From Lacibacter cauensis (GTDB taxonomy: Bacteria; Bacteroidota; Bacteroidia; Chitinophagales; Chitinophagaceae): 64,000 nucleotides of DNA. Where the stretch lies: positions 1,054,001 to 1,118,000 of the forward strand of contig NZ_VLLE01000003.1 in NCBI RefSeq assembly GCF_007830055.1. The letters run 5' to 3'. The notes beneath the pieces are model-generated. The model ran no database searches. It saw only the letters and a program-made list of their open reading frames with translations, and was not told the origin of the DNA. Of the stretch, positions 49,782 to 58,346 are shown in pieces. The translations under genes and the position numbers were made by a program. Positions within the stretch are counted from its first letter, which is position 1. Every line of letters starts with the position of its first letter.

Positions 49782-52031
49782 ATGAAACGGAAAAACATCT
49801 TTTTTGTGGGGTTGATGCTGTTGTCGGTAACAGCTTTGGGGCAAACATTTACCTTATCGGGCGAGGTAACCGACTTGCGGACGGAAGAACAACTGAAGCA
49901 TGCAACCGTGAAAAATCTGAAGAGCGGCTTATCGGTATTAACCGATCATGCAGGTGGGTTTAAGTTAGCAGCAACAGAAGGAGATTCGTTGTTTGTTTCA
50001 GCAATTGGTTATGCAGCTGATACGCTTGTTGTTGCTGCCGCACAAAAATTTGTACTGATTCAACTGAAGCCTGTAACCAAATCTTTGGGTGAAGTAGTGA
50101 TCAGCGGAACGTTGAAAGAAATCAAAAAGTCGAACAGCCCTATTGCAGTTGAAACGTATTCTCCCAAGTTTTTTAAAAAGAATGTTACGGCTTCTGTATT
50201 TGAAGCCTTATCCATTGTGAACGGCGTTCAGCCACAGTTGAATTGTAATGTGTGTAATACAGGCGATATTCATATTAATGGCATGGAAGGTCCGTACACG
50301 ATGGTGCTCATTGATGGTATGCCGGTGGTAAGTAATCTTGCGACGGTGTATGGTTTTTCCGGTATTCCTGCAAGTTTAATCAAGCGTGTGGAGATTGTGA
50401 AAGGTCCTTCCTCTACTCTGTACGGAAGCGAAGCTGTTGCAGGATTGATCAATATTATCACCAAAGATCCCGGCTCTGCATCGCAATTGAATGTCGATAT
50501 CAATTATACTTCGTACGATGAGTTGAATGCAGATGTAAGTGCAAAATTCAAAGCAGGAAAAGCACATTCATTGCTTGGAGTTAATGTGTTTCACTTTGAT
50601 AAGCGATACGATATCAATAACGATAACTTCACTGATGTAACGTTACAAAAGCGTATTTCTTTATTCAATAAATGGAGTTTCGATCGGAAAAATAAATTAC
50701 CATTCCAGGTTGCGGTGCGTTTATTAACTGAAGATCGTTGGGGTGGTGAACTGCAATGGAATAAAACATGGCGTGGCAGCGATAGTATTTATGGCGAAAG
50801 TATTTATACCAAACGGCTTGAACTGATTGGCAACTATGGAATAAAAGCGGGTAAAGAACAGGTGCTGTTAGAATATTCGTACAACCTGCACGATCAGAAT
50901 TCGTATTATGGGGTTACTCCTTACAATGCCAGGCAACATGCAGGTTTTGCACAGCTGCGTTGGAATAAAGATGTAGCAAAACATAGTTTGTCTGCCGGAT
51001 TGCCTTATCGGTTTACGTGGTATGATGATAATACAATAGCCACTATGAAACCCGATGGTACAACCAATCATCCCTCCGTACAGCAAATGAAAGGTTTGTT
51101 TGTACAGGATGAGTGGAAGTTTCATCCGAACTGGACATTACTTGCAGGTATACGTTATGAATTAACGAATATGCAGGGCAGCATTTTCTCTCCACGTGTT
51201 GCAATGAAGTTCAGCAGCAACAATAACCAGGTGTTTCGTTTCAGTGCAGGTAACGGATTTCGGATTGTGAATTTATTTACAGAAGATCATGCTGCATTAA
51301 GCGGCGCAAGAGAAGTGATTATTGCGGAATCGCTCAACCCCGAACGCAGCTGGAATGGTAATGTAAATTATACAGGCACATTTACTCCTTCGTTTGGCTA
51401 TGTTACGATTGATGCGACATTATTCTATACATACTTTACCAACAAGATTATTCCTGACTACGATACCGATCCGCAAAAAATCATTTATAAAAATATTGAT
51501 GGGTATGCTGTATCGAAAGGTTTTACATTGAACACCGACATTTCATTTAAGAAGCATTTTAAAGTGTTGGCGGGTATTACCTTGATGGATGTGTTTACAA
51601 AAGAACCCAATGCACAAGCTGTTATCGAAAAGCAACAACAATTATTTGCACCAAGGTTTTCGGGTAACTATGCCATTACGTATAGCGTGCCTAAGTGGAA
51701 ATTCACTTTAGATCTTACAGGAAAAATATTCGGTCCGCAGCGTTTACCCATTGTACCGAACGATTTTCGTCCCGAGTATTCACCTTGGTTTACTTTGGCC
51801 AATCTGCAGTTGACACAACGTATCGGTAAACAGGTAGAACTTTATCTTGGAGTAAAAAATCTGTTGAATTTTATACCACAGAATCCCATTCTTCGTCCGG
51901 AAGATCCGTTTGATAAACGGGTGAATGATCCGTTGAATAATCCGAATGGATATACTTTCGATCCGTCGTACAACTATGCACCGGTGATGGGAAGGAGGGT
52001 GATGGTTGGAATGCGATTTAATCTTGATTGA
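49782..52031 (+). CDS. TonB-dependent receptor, probable metal or metallophore uptake
   Basis: A 749-residue outer-membrane receptor. The signal peptide ends A-L-G-Q; a carboxypeptidase-regulatory-like domain is followed by a TonB-box region (L-G-E-V-V-I-S-G-T) and a plug with G-P-Y-T-M-V-L-I-D-G-M-P-V and V-E-I-V-K-G-P-S-S-T-L-Y-G-S-E-A-V-A-G. The plug contains L-N-C-N-V-C-N-T, an exposed CxxC that is rare in receptors. The barrel ends G-M-R-F-N-L-D. The operator overlapping its promoter points to repression by a metal-sensing regulator. The metal is not identified. Confidence 0.87.
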   Translation: MKRKNIFFVGLMLLSVTALGQTFTLSGEVTDLRTEEQLKHATVKNLKSGLSVLTDHAGGFKLAATEGDSLFVSAIGYAADTLVVAAAQKFVLIQLKPVTKSLGEVVISGTLKEIKKSNSPIAVETYSPKFFKKNVTASVFEALSIVNGVQPQLNCNVCNTGDIHINGMEGPYTMVLIDGMPVVSNLATVYGFSGIPASLIKRVEIVKGPSSTLYGSEAVAGLINIITKDPGSASQLNVDINYTSYDELNADVSAKFKAGKAHSLLGVNVFHFDKRYDINNDNFTDVTLQKRISLFNKWSFDRKNKLPFQVAVRLLTEDRWGGELQWNKTWRGSDSIYGESIYTKRLELIGNYGIKAGKEQVLLEYSYNLHDQNSYYGVTPYNARQHAGFAQLRWNKDVAKHSLSAGLPYRFTWYDDNTIATMKPDGTTNHPSVQQMKGLFVQDEWKFHPNWTLLAGIRYELTNMQGSIFSPRVAMKFSSNNNQVFRFSAGNGFRIVNLFTEDHAALSGAREVIIAESLNPERSWNGNVNYTGTFTPSFGYVTIDATLFYTYFTNKIIPDYDTDPQKIIYKNIDGYAVSKGFTLNTDISFKKHFKVLAGITLMDVFTKEPNAQAVIEKQQQLFAPRFSGNYAITYSVPKWKFTLDLTGKIFGPQRLPIVPNDFRPEYSPWFTLANLQLTQRIGKQVELYLGVKNLLNFIPQNPILRPEDPFDKRVNDPLNNPNGYTFDPSYNYAPVMGRRVMVGMRFNLD

Positions 52032-52038
52032 TGATCAT

Positions 52039-52076
52039 AAAACAAAGCGGCCGAAATTTTCGGCCGCTTTGTTTTA
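52039..52076. terminator. Bidirectional intrinsic terminator (receptor and argS)
   Basis: AAAACAAAGCGGCCGAAA (52039-52056) pairs with the following TTTCGGCCGCTTTGTTTT; runs of A and T flank the GC core, so it works for both convergent genes. Confidence 0.85.
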
Positions 52077-52099
52077 TATGAATGGATTGAATGCGTCGT

Positions 52100-53878
52100 T
52101 TACATTCTTTCAGGGACATTGATGCCCAGCAACTGCATACCACTTGCAATAACATTGGCTGTTAATTCACATATAAACAAACGTAGTTGCTTTTTCTCTT
52201 CTGTTTCTGCATTCATCACCGAATGTTCGGTGTAGAATGAATTGAAGGTTTTTGCAATGTTGTAAATATAGTTGGCCAGGTGCGAAGGATCGTGTTCGTT
52301 ACCTGCCTGTGCAATAACGGTTGGATAATTTTCCAGTTCAATCAATAATTCTTTTTCTAACGGAAGCAATACCGTTTGCTGAATACTGTTTGTATCGCTG
52401 GCTTTTTGTTTACGCAGAATGGATTTGATCCGTGCATGTGTATATTGAATAAACGGCCCGGTGTAACCATGAAAGTCGATGGACTCTTCCGGGTTAAAAA
52501 TCATTTTCTTTTTCGGATCAACACGCAACAGGTAAAACTTTAACGCACCTAAGCTGAGTGTGCGGTACAATTCTTTTAATTCTTCTGCTGTAAAATCTTT
52601 CACCTTGCCCAGCTCTTCCGTTTTTTGCTGTGCCACACGCTCCATTTCATCCAACAGATCATCGGCATCAACAACCGTTCCTTCACGGCTCTTCATTTTA
52701 CCGGTTGGTAACTCCACCATGCCATAACTCAAATGATAAATACCATCGGCGTACGGTAAGCCCAGCTTTTTGCAAATAAGCTGCAGTACTTTCATGTGGT
52801 AGTTCTGCTCATCGCCAATAACATAAATGCTCTGGTCAATTTTATATTCATCGTATTTCTGTTGGGCCAAACCAATATCCTGTGTGATGTAAACCGAAGT
52901 GCCATCTTTCCGTTGTACAATCTTTTCATCGAGGCCATCGGCTGTTAAATCAATCCACACACTACCATCTTCCTTCTGAATAAATACATTTTTTGCTAAA
53001 CCTTCCTGAACGGTTTTCTTGCCCAGTAAATACGTATTGCTTTCGTAATACACTTTATCGAAATCGCTGCCGATGCGCTTGTAGGTTTCATCAAAACCTG
53101 CATACACCCAGCTGTTCATTTCTTTCCACAGCTCCATTACTTCGGGTTTGCCGGCTTCCCAATCTAACAACATCTGCTGTGTTGCTTTCATAATGGGAGC
53201 TTCTTTTTCGGCATCTTCTTTTTTCATGCCACGGGCAATCAGCTCTTCAACCTGCTTTTTATATTCATCGTTAAACTTTACATAGTAATCGCCCACAAAA
53301 TGATCGCCTTTGGTTTGGGTACTTTGCGGTGTAGCGCCATCACCAAACAGCTGCCAGGCGATCATACTTTTACATATATGAATACCACGGTCGTTTACAA
53401 TACAAGTCTTAACTGTGTCATATCCATTTGCTTTAATAATTTCTGCTGTACTCCAGCCTAAAAAGTTATTCCGTAAATGACCAAGGTGTAAAGGCTTGTT
53501 GGTGTTGGGTGAAGAATACTCGACCATCACCTTCTGATTTTTTACTGCGCCTTTACCAAAGCATACATCTTTGTAGTTTTTTGAAAGAATCTGCAGCCAA
53601 TAAGTATCAGCAACTGTAAGATTTAAAAAACCTTTGATTATGTTGTAAGAGGTAAACAGTTCTGCATTGTTTTCAACCAAGTGTTTGCCTAATTCGTTGC
53701 CCAATGCATCCGGACTTTTGCCCAATGGTTTCAGCAAAGAGAATAACACAATCGTATAATCGCCTTCAAACTCCGGTTTCGTTTTGTTGATTTGAAAATC
53801 TTTTGCTGTAAACGTTTTGCTGTAAAGTTGTTCCAGACTTTTAATTGCTGCCTCTTGTATCTCTTGCTGAATTGCCAT
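52100..53878 (-). CDS. argS: Arginyl-tRNA synthetase
   Basis: Charges tRNA-Arg; class I synthetase of 592 aa. The HIGH motif reads H-L-G-H in N-T-N-K-P-L-H-L-G-H-L-R-N-N, and the KMSKS loop is replaced by G-K-M-K-S-R-E-G-T-V-V. The N-terminal Arg-S domain and the C-terminal DALR anticodon-binding domain (ending S-G-M-Q-L-L-G-I-N-V-P-E-R-M) are intact. A TATTTTTG box precedes the ATG by 17 bases. Convergent with the TonB receptor. Confidence 0.95.
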   Translation of the reverse strand: MAIQQEIQEAAIKSLEQLYSKTFTAKDFQINKTKPEFEGDYTIVLFSLLKPLGKSPDALGNELGKHLVENNAELFTSYNIIKGFLNLTVADTYWLQILSKNYKDVCFGKGAVKNQKVMVEYSSPNTNKPLHLGHLRNNFLGWSTAEIIKANGYDTVKTCIVNDRGIHICKSMIAWQLFGDGATPQSTQTKGDHFVGDYYVKFNDEYKKQVEELIARGMKKEDAEKEAPIMKATQQMLLDWEAGKPEVMELWKEMNSWVYAGFDETYKRIGSDFDKVYYESNTYLLGKKTVQEGLAKNVFIQKEDGSVWIDLTADGLDEKIVQRKDGTSVYITQDIGLAQQKYDEYKIDQSIYVIGDEQNYHMKVLQLICKKLGLPYADGIYHLSYGMVELPTGKMKSREGTVVDADDLLDEMERVAQQKTEELGKVKDFTAEELKELYRTLSLGALKFYLLRVDPKKKMIFNPEESIDFHGYTGPFIQYTHARIKSILRKQKASDTNSIQQTVLLPLEKELLIELENYPTVIAQAGNEHDPSHLANYIYNIAKTFNSFYTEHSVMNAETEEKKQLRLFICELTANVIASGMQLLGINVPERM

Positions 53879-53895
53879 GCTGTTTAGTTGAGCCG

Positions 53896-53903
53896 CAAAA
53901 ATA
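53896..53903 (-). promoter_or_regulatory. -7 box of argS
   Basis: The minus strand reads TATTTTTG, 17 bases before the start codon. Confidence 0.45.
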
Positions 53904-53942
53904 AATGAATTGGGGCTAGGGCAGGAGCGGCTGTTGCAAAAA

Positions 53943-53968
53943 TAAAAAACCTCCTGTCTCAGGAGGTT
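53943..53968 (-). terminator. Intrinsic terminator of the DUF4412-like gene
   Basis: AACCTCCTG (53948-53956), loop TCT, CAGGAGGTT (53960-53968), with an A-run to the left that is a T-run on the minus strand. Confidence 0.8.
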
Positions 53969-53991
53969 TAAAAAGAGTTGTTGTGTGATTT

Positions 53992-54810
53992 TTATTGGCC
54001 ACCGCCGCCCATACGGAACTGGAAATTGCCGCCACGGCTGCCTTGGTTCATTTCGCTCATGGGTTTTACATCGTAATCTTTAGGAACCACAAAAGTTTTA
54101 TCATCAACTTTCGCTGTAAGATCTACTTTGGTAACCTGGTAATGCACTTTTGCACCATTTTGTCTTGTCAGTTCAAATTCCATGGGAAAACCTTTCAGCT
54201 TTTCCAAACCGGGAACGTTGGCCATGCGCATTACATCACGGATGCGGAATCCTTCGCCCATAACAAACTCCGGACTGTACCAAACCTCCTGCTGAACCTC
54301 CTGTCCACGACGGTCTTTATAACGGATGAGTGCTTTTTTGCATTCCATACCTGCAATCTTTTTTGTGTCGCTGAGGTACTCAATAAACACTTCAGGTGTA
54401 AACGGCTGGGGCATACGTTGCTGACGGGTAGAATCGCCACCAGTACCGCCAGCCATCATTCTTTGCATATCAGCATCGGTTGTATAAAAACCCATTTTGC
54501 GACCCATTGCTTCAAACAGGGTAGTAGTTTTCTTTTCTTTGCTGTCGATGATAACCTGGTTAGTACCCATACCCAGATCGCTTTCGATCTTGGTCATGCC
54601 ATTTTTGAAATACATTTTCGACTTTACTTCACCATCACCCATCCGTATCATCACTCTTCCTTCACCATCGCTGTTCACTGCATTTCCATTGTCGTTATTC
54701 GGATTGGTCGTTTCGATCTTCATTTGAAGAGCGGCTTCGTTTACTACCTGTTGGGCATTTGCAAGCGTTGCCATAAAAAGCATTGCAATCGCCGGGATAA
54801 TCACTTTCAT
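53992..54810 (-). CDS. Secreted DUF4412/GLPGLI-like protein
   Basis: A 272-residue exported protein with signal peptide M-K-V-I-I-P-A-I-A-M-L-F-M-A-T-L-A-N-A. Strand-rich blocks such as S-K-M-Y-F-K-N-G-M-T-K-I-E-S-D, I-A-G-M-E-C-K-K-A-L-I-R-Y-K and V-W-Y-S-P-E-F resemble DUF4412 and the related GLPGLI proteins, which share a LolA/LolB-like fold. A Gly-rich tail ends the protein. Possible lipid or protein carrier; function unknown. Own terminator. Confidence 0.68.
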   Translation of the reverse strand: MKVIIPAIAMLFMATLANAQQVVNEAALQMKIETTNPNNDNGNAVNSDGEGRVMIRMGDGEVKSKMYFKNGMTKIESDLGMGTNQVIIDSKEKKTTTLFEAMGRKMGFYTTDADMQRMMAGGTGGDSTRQQRMPQPFTPEVFIEYLSDTKKIAGMECKKALIRYKDRRGQEVQQEVWYSPEFVMGEGFRIRDVMRMANVPGLEKLKGFPMEFELTRQNGAKVHYQVTKVDLTAKVDDKTFVVPKDYDVKPMSEMNQGSRGGNFQFRMGGGGQ

Positions 54811-54959
54811 TTTGTAAATTTTGAGAGAGCTAATTTACGAGGCTATTCGTAAAATTCAGTTGCCGCTGCTGTAATTAGAAAAAGTTTAAGAAAAAAAGAA
54901 GGGTTGATGGAAATCAACCCCGAAACCTAAACCAACTGCATGTAGAAAACATGAAATTA

Positions 54960-55769
54960 TCATTTTGACTTGAGCAGTGCGTCGATGTTGCTGTCTGCAG
55001 CTGTTGCATCAGCAGGACGAACTGTTTTGAATGTACTTTTATACATTGCTGCGTCAATATTTTTGTCAGCATCTGATGTGCTGAAGCTTGTTGTTTTTTC
55101 AATTGCTGCGCCGTAAAGCATCAGGTCAACCAATTCATCAGCCTGGGTGCTGGTGGTGGTAACCGCTTTTGTAAAGGCAGCTGCTTTTGCTTTGTTGTCT
55201 GCATCTTCACCAGCCAATTTATCGGTAGCCGCATCAGTAGCTGCAATCTCAGACTGAAGCATTTTTCCAAAGAGGGGAGCAGCTACGGTTTTATCGAACG
55301 CATTGTTCAAGGCATTGTCAGCATTTTCTCCTTCAGCCTGCATGTTTCTACTGTAGTTTGCTGCCATTGTTTTGTTTAATGCTTCAGCCAATGCAAATGA
55401 ACCATCAATTTTTTGGTCTGCGTAACCAATCATGTTGTAGTTGAACTTTTTGAAAGAGTAAGCTTTCAGGCTGTTCACCCATGTATTCAGGTCCATATTG
55501 TTAATACGAACTTCAGCAGCGCCAAATGCGTTTGCATTTTTAACCATTATTTGCTGGTTGCCGTAAACAAAAGTTACAGTGCAGCAGCTGTCGGCATTTT
55601 GAAAGCCATCTTCAGCATACTTGGTGGTGTCGTCTTGGGTAAAAGACATTGTAGCAAATGCTACCACAGTCAGTACAAACGATGCTGTCAGTCGCATCAT
55701 CCTGGTTACTAAGCTGTTGTTCTGTTTAAGTGTTCCGTTTGCGGAATTCACTGTTAATGTTGTTGTCAT
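54960..55769 (-). CDS. Hypothetical exported protein
   Basis: A 269-residue protein of unknown function. The ATG at 55769 begins M-T-T-T-L-T-V-N-S-A-N-G, then a signal-like hydrophobic stretch (L-T-A-S-F-V-L-T-V-V-A-F-A-T-M-S-F). The mature part has a Cys-Cys near S-C-C-T-V-T-F-V-Y-G and long Ala-rich helices with N-A-L-N-N-A-F-D-K. The frame is open back to 55988, but a complete promoter (55839-55870) sits within that extension, so the short form is preferred. It could be a cell-envelope protein; nothing firmer can be said. Confidence 0.6.
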   Translation of the reverse strand: MTTTLTVNSANGTLKQNNSLVTRMMRLTASFVLTVVAFATMSFTQDDTTKYAEDGFQNADSCCTVTFVYGNQQIMVKNANAFGAAEVRINNMDLNTWVNSLKAYSFKKFNYNMIGYADQKIDGSFALAEALNKTMAANYSRNMQAEGENADNALNNAFDKTVAAPLFGKMLQSEIAATDAATDKLAGEDADNKAKAAAFTKAVTTTSTQADELVDLMLYGAAIEKTTSFSTSDADKNIDAAMYKSTFKTVRPADATAADSNIDALLKSK

Positions 55770-55838
55770 CTGGTTTTTGATGTTTAAGGTTCTTTTTATT
55801 TTATCCCTTTCGGGTTTTCTTTTCTTTCGATTGTATAA

Positions 55839-55870
55839 CAAAGATACTCTCAAAAACTGGTACTTTGCAA
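55839..55870 (-). promoter_or_regulatory. Promoter of the hypothetical exported protein
   Basis: On the minus strand TTG (plus CAA 55868-55870), 21 bases, TATCTTTG (plus 55839-55846). Gives a leader of about 60 bases to the ATG at 55769. Confidence 0.55.
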
Positions 55871-56080
55871 TACATAATACCTTGTTTGGCTCATTAAGCT
55901 GATGAATGGTCATTTTTTCTTGTTGACCGGCCATCAAGGCAATTTGTTTGGTTTTGTTTGCGATCGTTGTTCGTTGGTACCTGTTCAAAATGCAGTTTAG
56001 CAGGGATGTTTTTCGAAGTAAACTGTCAAAGGCGGTGTTTCTATATTAACCGGAGCTTTGGGTACCTTAACTTGACGCTG

Positions 56081-56111
56081 CAAAGGTATATCAGGTGCTG
56101 CGATCTTCCAA
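56081..56111 (-). promoter_or_regulatory. Second, upstream minus-strand promoter
   Basis: TTG (plus CAA 56109-56111), 20 bases, TACCTTTG (plus 56081-56088). No gene starts within 300 bases downstream, so it makes a long leader or a non-coding RNA. Confidence 0.5.
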
Positions 56112-56114
56112 CTA

Positions 56115-56138
56115 AATTTTCAAAAATTTTTGAAAATT
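56115..56138. repeat. 24-bp perfect AT-rich palindrome
   Basis: AATTTTCAAAAA followed by TTTTTGAAAATT, self-complementary over 24 bases. It abuts the -33 element of the upstream minus-strand promoter. Confidence 0.6.
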
Positions 56139-56409
56139 ATATATTTTTTGAGAGTTCGGTGTTTTTAATAATGTCAGCCAATCAAAGAACTTATATCAAT
56201 GTGACGGGGAATGAGCCTTTTTGTTACATTGACCCTGCAAAATTCTTTTGTTTTTACGGTGTACGGAGCTAAAAGAGGATGGATGGATTGAAGGAAATGT
56301 TAAGACAAAACTATGCTCTGCCAACTGCAGGTATGTGCGGATGAAAGGCCCAAAAACGGGGATGAAACGGACTACCCGAAAGCGGTAATCGGGATAAACG
56401 GTTTTTGAA

Positions 56410-56922
56410 TCAGGCGTTTTGAAGCTTGATGCGTTTGGCCAGCCAGCTATCGCTTACCGGTACTAACCAGTTTTGTTCTAATTCCTGCTTGGTCTGTACC
56501 AGGTTATTAAAATACAGGGTGGTTGCCTGGATGAATTGATTATCTGCAGCATATTGCAGCTGGTTGAGCGGCAGTAACTGGATCTTGTCTTTTACCACAA
56601 AAGCCAGGTTTTGTCTGTCGAACATGGCTACCTTATATAATTGCTCAATTTCTTTAATTAAGCGCACACTGCTGTCGGTGCTGCAACCGCTGACCCCGGT
56701 TGCGTTTTCATCGGCCATCAGAATAATAAACTGGCCGAAGAACAAAGTGCCGAAACCTTTAACAGGTGTACCGTGACTTTTCCAGTTAGCGGTAAAGTGG
56801 TTCAGCAAATCTTCTATCTGTAAAGCTTCGCCCATAGAAAACATACGGCTGCTTTGGTAAATCCAAACACGGGAATCGGGTGCAAAATCGGCAGGTAAAA
56901 GATGGCTGTACGCTAAGTTCAT
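56410..56922 (-). CDS. Conserved Bacteroidota protein of unknown function
   Basis: A 170-residue soluble protein without signal or membrane segment. The sequence (V-W-I-Y-Q-S-S-R, then F-G-T-L-F-F-G-Q-F-I-I-L-M-A-D-E, then V-S-G-C-S-T-D-S-S-V) resembles a small conserved Bacteroidota family sometimes labelled ABC transporter ATPase. No Walker motif is present, so that label looks wrong. A single conserved-looking Cys in G-C-S-T-D-S may be functional. It lies 31 bases downstream of the membrane protein gene on the same strand. Confidence 0.6.
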   Translation of the reverse strand: MNLAYSHLLPADFAPDSRVWIYQSSRMFSMGEALQIEDLLNHFTANWKSHGTPVKGFGTLFFGQFIILMADENATGVSGCSTDSSVRLIKEIEQLYKVAMFDRQNLAFVVKDKIQLLPLNQLQYAADNQFIQATTLYFNNLVQTKQELEQNWLVPVSDSWLAKRIKLQNA

Positions 56923-56953
56923 ACTGCAAAGTTAAAGGCAGGGCGGCTATTTG

Positions 56954-57454
56954 TCAGCGACTCTGTTCTCTTTTCTTAAGCCTATAGTAGTTACGAACAG
57001 CATCATATATTGTAAATGTAATGCTGATGATAAGAATGAGCAGCAGGGAGGGTTTAATTACTTCCGTTATTCGCCCCCTGAGTTCAGAGCCTAGTATATA
57101 TAATATAAAATAGGTGAGCCCGGTAAGCGCTGCAACAAATACAATGCAGATCAGTGCAATGAACACAGCAAACCACAGGTAAAATTTTACAGCACTTGCA
57201 ATACTGTCAAAGGTTTGTGGCTCCGATTCGTCTTTTTCGATTGGTTGCTGTTTTTTCCAGGTTTTCCCATCTGCCAAACCAAAAACTAAGGCAGTAAGCA
57301 ATTTACCGTAAAGGTTTGTGAGGAAAATACTGCGCAATGCATAGTTACCGCCAAACAGCTCGTACAGCAGGTGAACGGCCGTAATGAAGAGAAAGAACAG
57401 AAAAGTTCTTTTCAGGAAATTCTTCCAGTTAAATTGTTGTAGAGGTTTTTTCAT
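56954..57454 (-). CDS. Hypothetical membrane protein
   Basis: A 166-residue protein with about four hydrophobic segments (L-F-F-L-F-I-T-A-V-H-L-L, L-T-A-L-V-F-G-L, Y-L-W-F-A-V-F-I-A-L-I-C-I-V, S-L-L-L-I-L-I-I-S-I-T-F) and a polar loop around residue 75. The C-terminus is basic (R-L-K-K-R-E-Q-S-R). No domain recognised. It begins 18 bases after the stop of the Fe-S protein gene upstream and is probably in one transcript with it. Confidence 0.5.
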   Translation of the reverse strand: MKKPLQQFNWKNFLKRTFLFFLFITAVHLLYELFGGNYALRSIFLTNLYGKLLTALVFGLADGKTWKKQQPIEKDESEPQTFDSIASAVKFYLWFAVFIALICIVFVAALTGLTYFILYILGSELRGRITEVIKPSLLLILIISITFTIYDAVRNYYRLKKREQSR

Positions 57455-57472
57455 CCAGTTTGTTTTTGCAAA

Positions 57473-58252
57473 CTATTGCATGCTTGCAGCAACCAGCTCG
57501 GCAACATCCATCACTTTAACTGCGTCTTCTTTTTCGGCAACTTTTACGCCATCCGTCATCATTGTATTACAGAAAGGACAGGCCGCTGCAACAATTGAAG
57601 CACCAGTTTCAACCGCTTCGGCAGAGCGTTCCCAGTTAACACGGGTAGTTCCTTTCTCTTCTTCTTTAAACATTTGTGCACCACCGGCCCCACAGCACAA
57701 ACCATTGCTGCGGCAACGTTTCATTTCAACCAATTCTGCATCTAAAGCTTCCAGCACTTTGCGGGGGGCTTCGTAAATATGATTGGTACGTCCTAAATAA
57801 CAACTGTCGTGATACGTAATTTTTTTGCCTTTGAACGATCCTTCTTCTTTCATCTTTACTTTTCCTTCGTCAATCAGTTGCTGCAATAAAGTGGTATGAT
57901 GAATGACTTCATACTCGCCGCCCAAAGCAGGGTATTCGTTCTTTAATGTGTTGAAGCAATGCGGACAGGTAGTTACAATTTTTTTGATGCCGTATCCGTT
58001 CAGCAATTGAATATTGTTGTACGCCATCATCTGAAACAGAAATTCGTTACCGGCACGGCGGGCAGGATCACCTGTACACATTTCTTCTTTGCCAAGTATT
58101 GCAAACTTAATTCCTGCTTTATCTAGAATTGCGGCAAATGCCTTGGTAATTTTCTGCGCACGCTGATCGAAACTGCCTGCACAACCAACCCAAAACAGCA
58201 CGTCGGGCGTTTCATTATTCGCCATCATTTCAGCCATGGAAGGAATACGCAT
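57473..58252 (-). CDS. (Fe-S)-binding protein with two CCG domains (GlpC/HdrB-like)
   Basis: A 259-residue cytosolic protein with two cysteine-rich CCG domains. The first has G-C-A-G-S-F and C-P-H-C-F-N-T-L; the second has S-C-Y-L-G-R, L-C-C-G-A-G-G and C-P-F-C-N-T-M-M. These bind Fe-S clusters and occur in GlpC, LutA and HdrB subunits of electron-transfer complexes. The usual partner with two 4Fe-4S motifs should lie upstream on this strand, but the next gene upstream is divergent, so the partner is elsewhere. Confidence 0.85.
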   Translation of the reverse strand: MRIPSMAEMMANNETPDVLFWVGCAGSFDQRAQKITKAFAAILDKAGIKFAILGKEEMCTGDPARRAGNEFLFQMMAYNNIQLLNGYGIKKIVTTCPHCFNTLKNEYPALGGEYEVIHHTTLLQQLIDEGKVKMKEEGSFKGKKITYHDSCYLGRTNHIYEAPRKVLEALDAELVEMKRCRSNGLCCGAGGAQMFKEEEKGTTRVNWERSAEAVETGASIVAAACPFCNTMMTDGVKVAEKEDAVKVMDVAELVAASMQ

Positions 58253-58306
58253 ATTGGTTTAATTTGTTTCAAAACTAAGAGAAAACAAATGAAAAGCAAT
58301 CAATCG

Positions 58307-58340
58307 TTTGTCTGTATATGACACTGCTCGGTTATCTTTG
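58307..58340 (+). promoter_or_regulatory. Promoter of the first ATP-grasp gene
   Basis: TTTG (58307-58310), 22 bases, TATCTTTG (58333-58340). The box ends 6 bases before the ATG at 58347: a leaderless or nearly leaderless mRNA is predicted. Confidence 0.6.
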
Positions 58341-58346
58341 AATTTC

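Larger units (their letters stand above)
55770..56409. other. 640-base region without a convincing gene
   Basis: Contains two minus-strand promoter matches (55839-55870 and 56081-56111) and a 24-bp AT palindrome (56115-56138). Decamers CTCTCAAAAA (55847-55856) and TTTTTGAGAG (56145-56154) are inverted copies of one another. The open frames here begin with rare starts and have no coding character. No known structured RNA is recognised. Confidence 0.55.

Noticed and set aside
53995-54852. 285-residue plus-strand frame antisense to the DUF4412-like gene
   Set aside because: The composition is Cys/His/Phe-rich, typical of antisense shadow; the minus frame has a signal peptide and a terminator.
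55770-55988. N-terminal extension of the hypothetical exported protein
   Set aside because: Contains a full promoter (55839-55870), begins with a TTG, and its residues are Lys/Arg-rich leader-like sequence with no coding character.
55958-56272. 104-residue plus-strand frame
   Set aside because: Starts with TTG, has an odd composition rich in Cys and Phe, and spans the minus-strand promoter and the AT palindrome.
56281-56409. A structured RNA such as 6S or SRP RNA
   Set aside because: Only a weak CCCG/CGGG pairing is visible and no known RNA signature is present.
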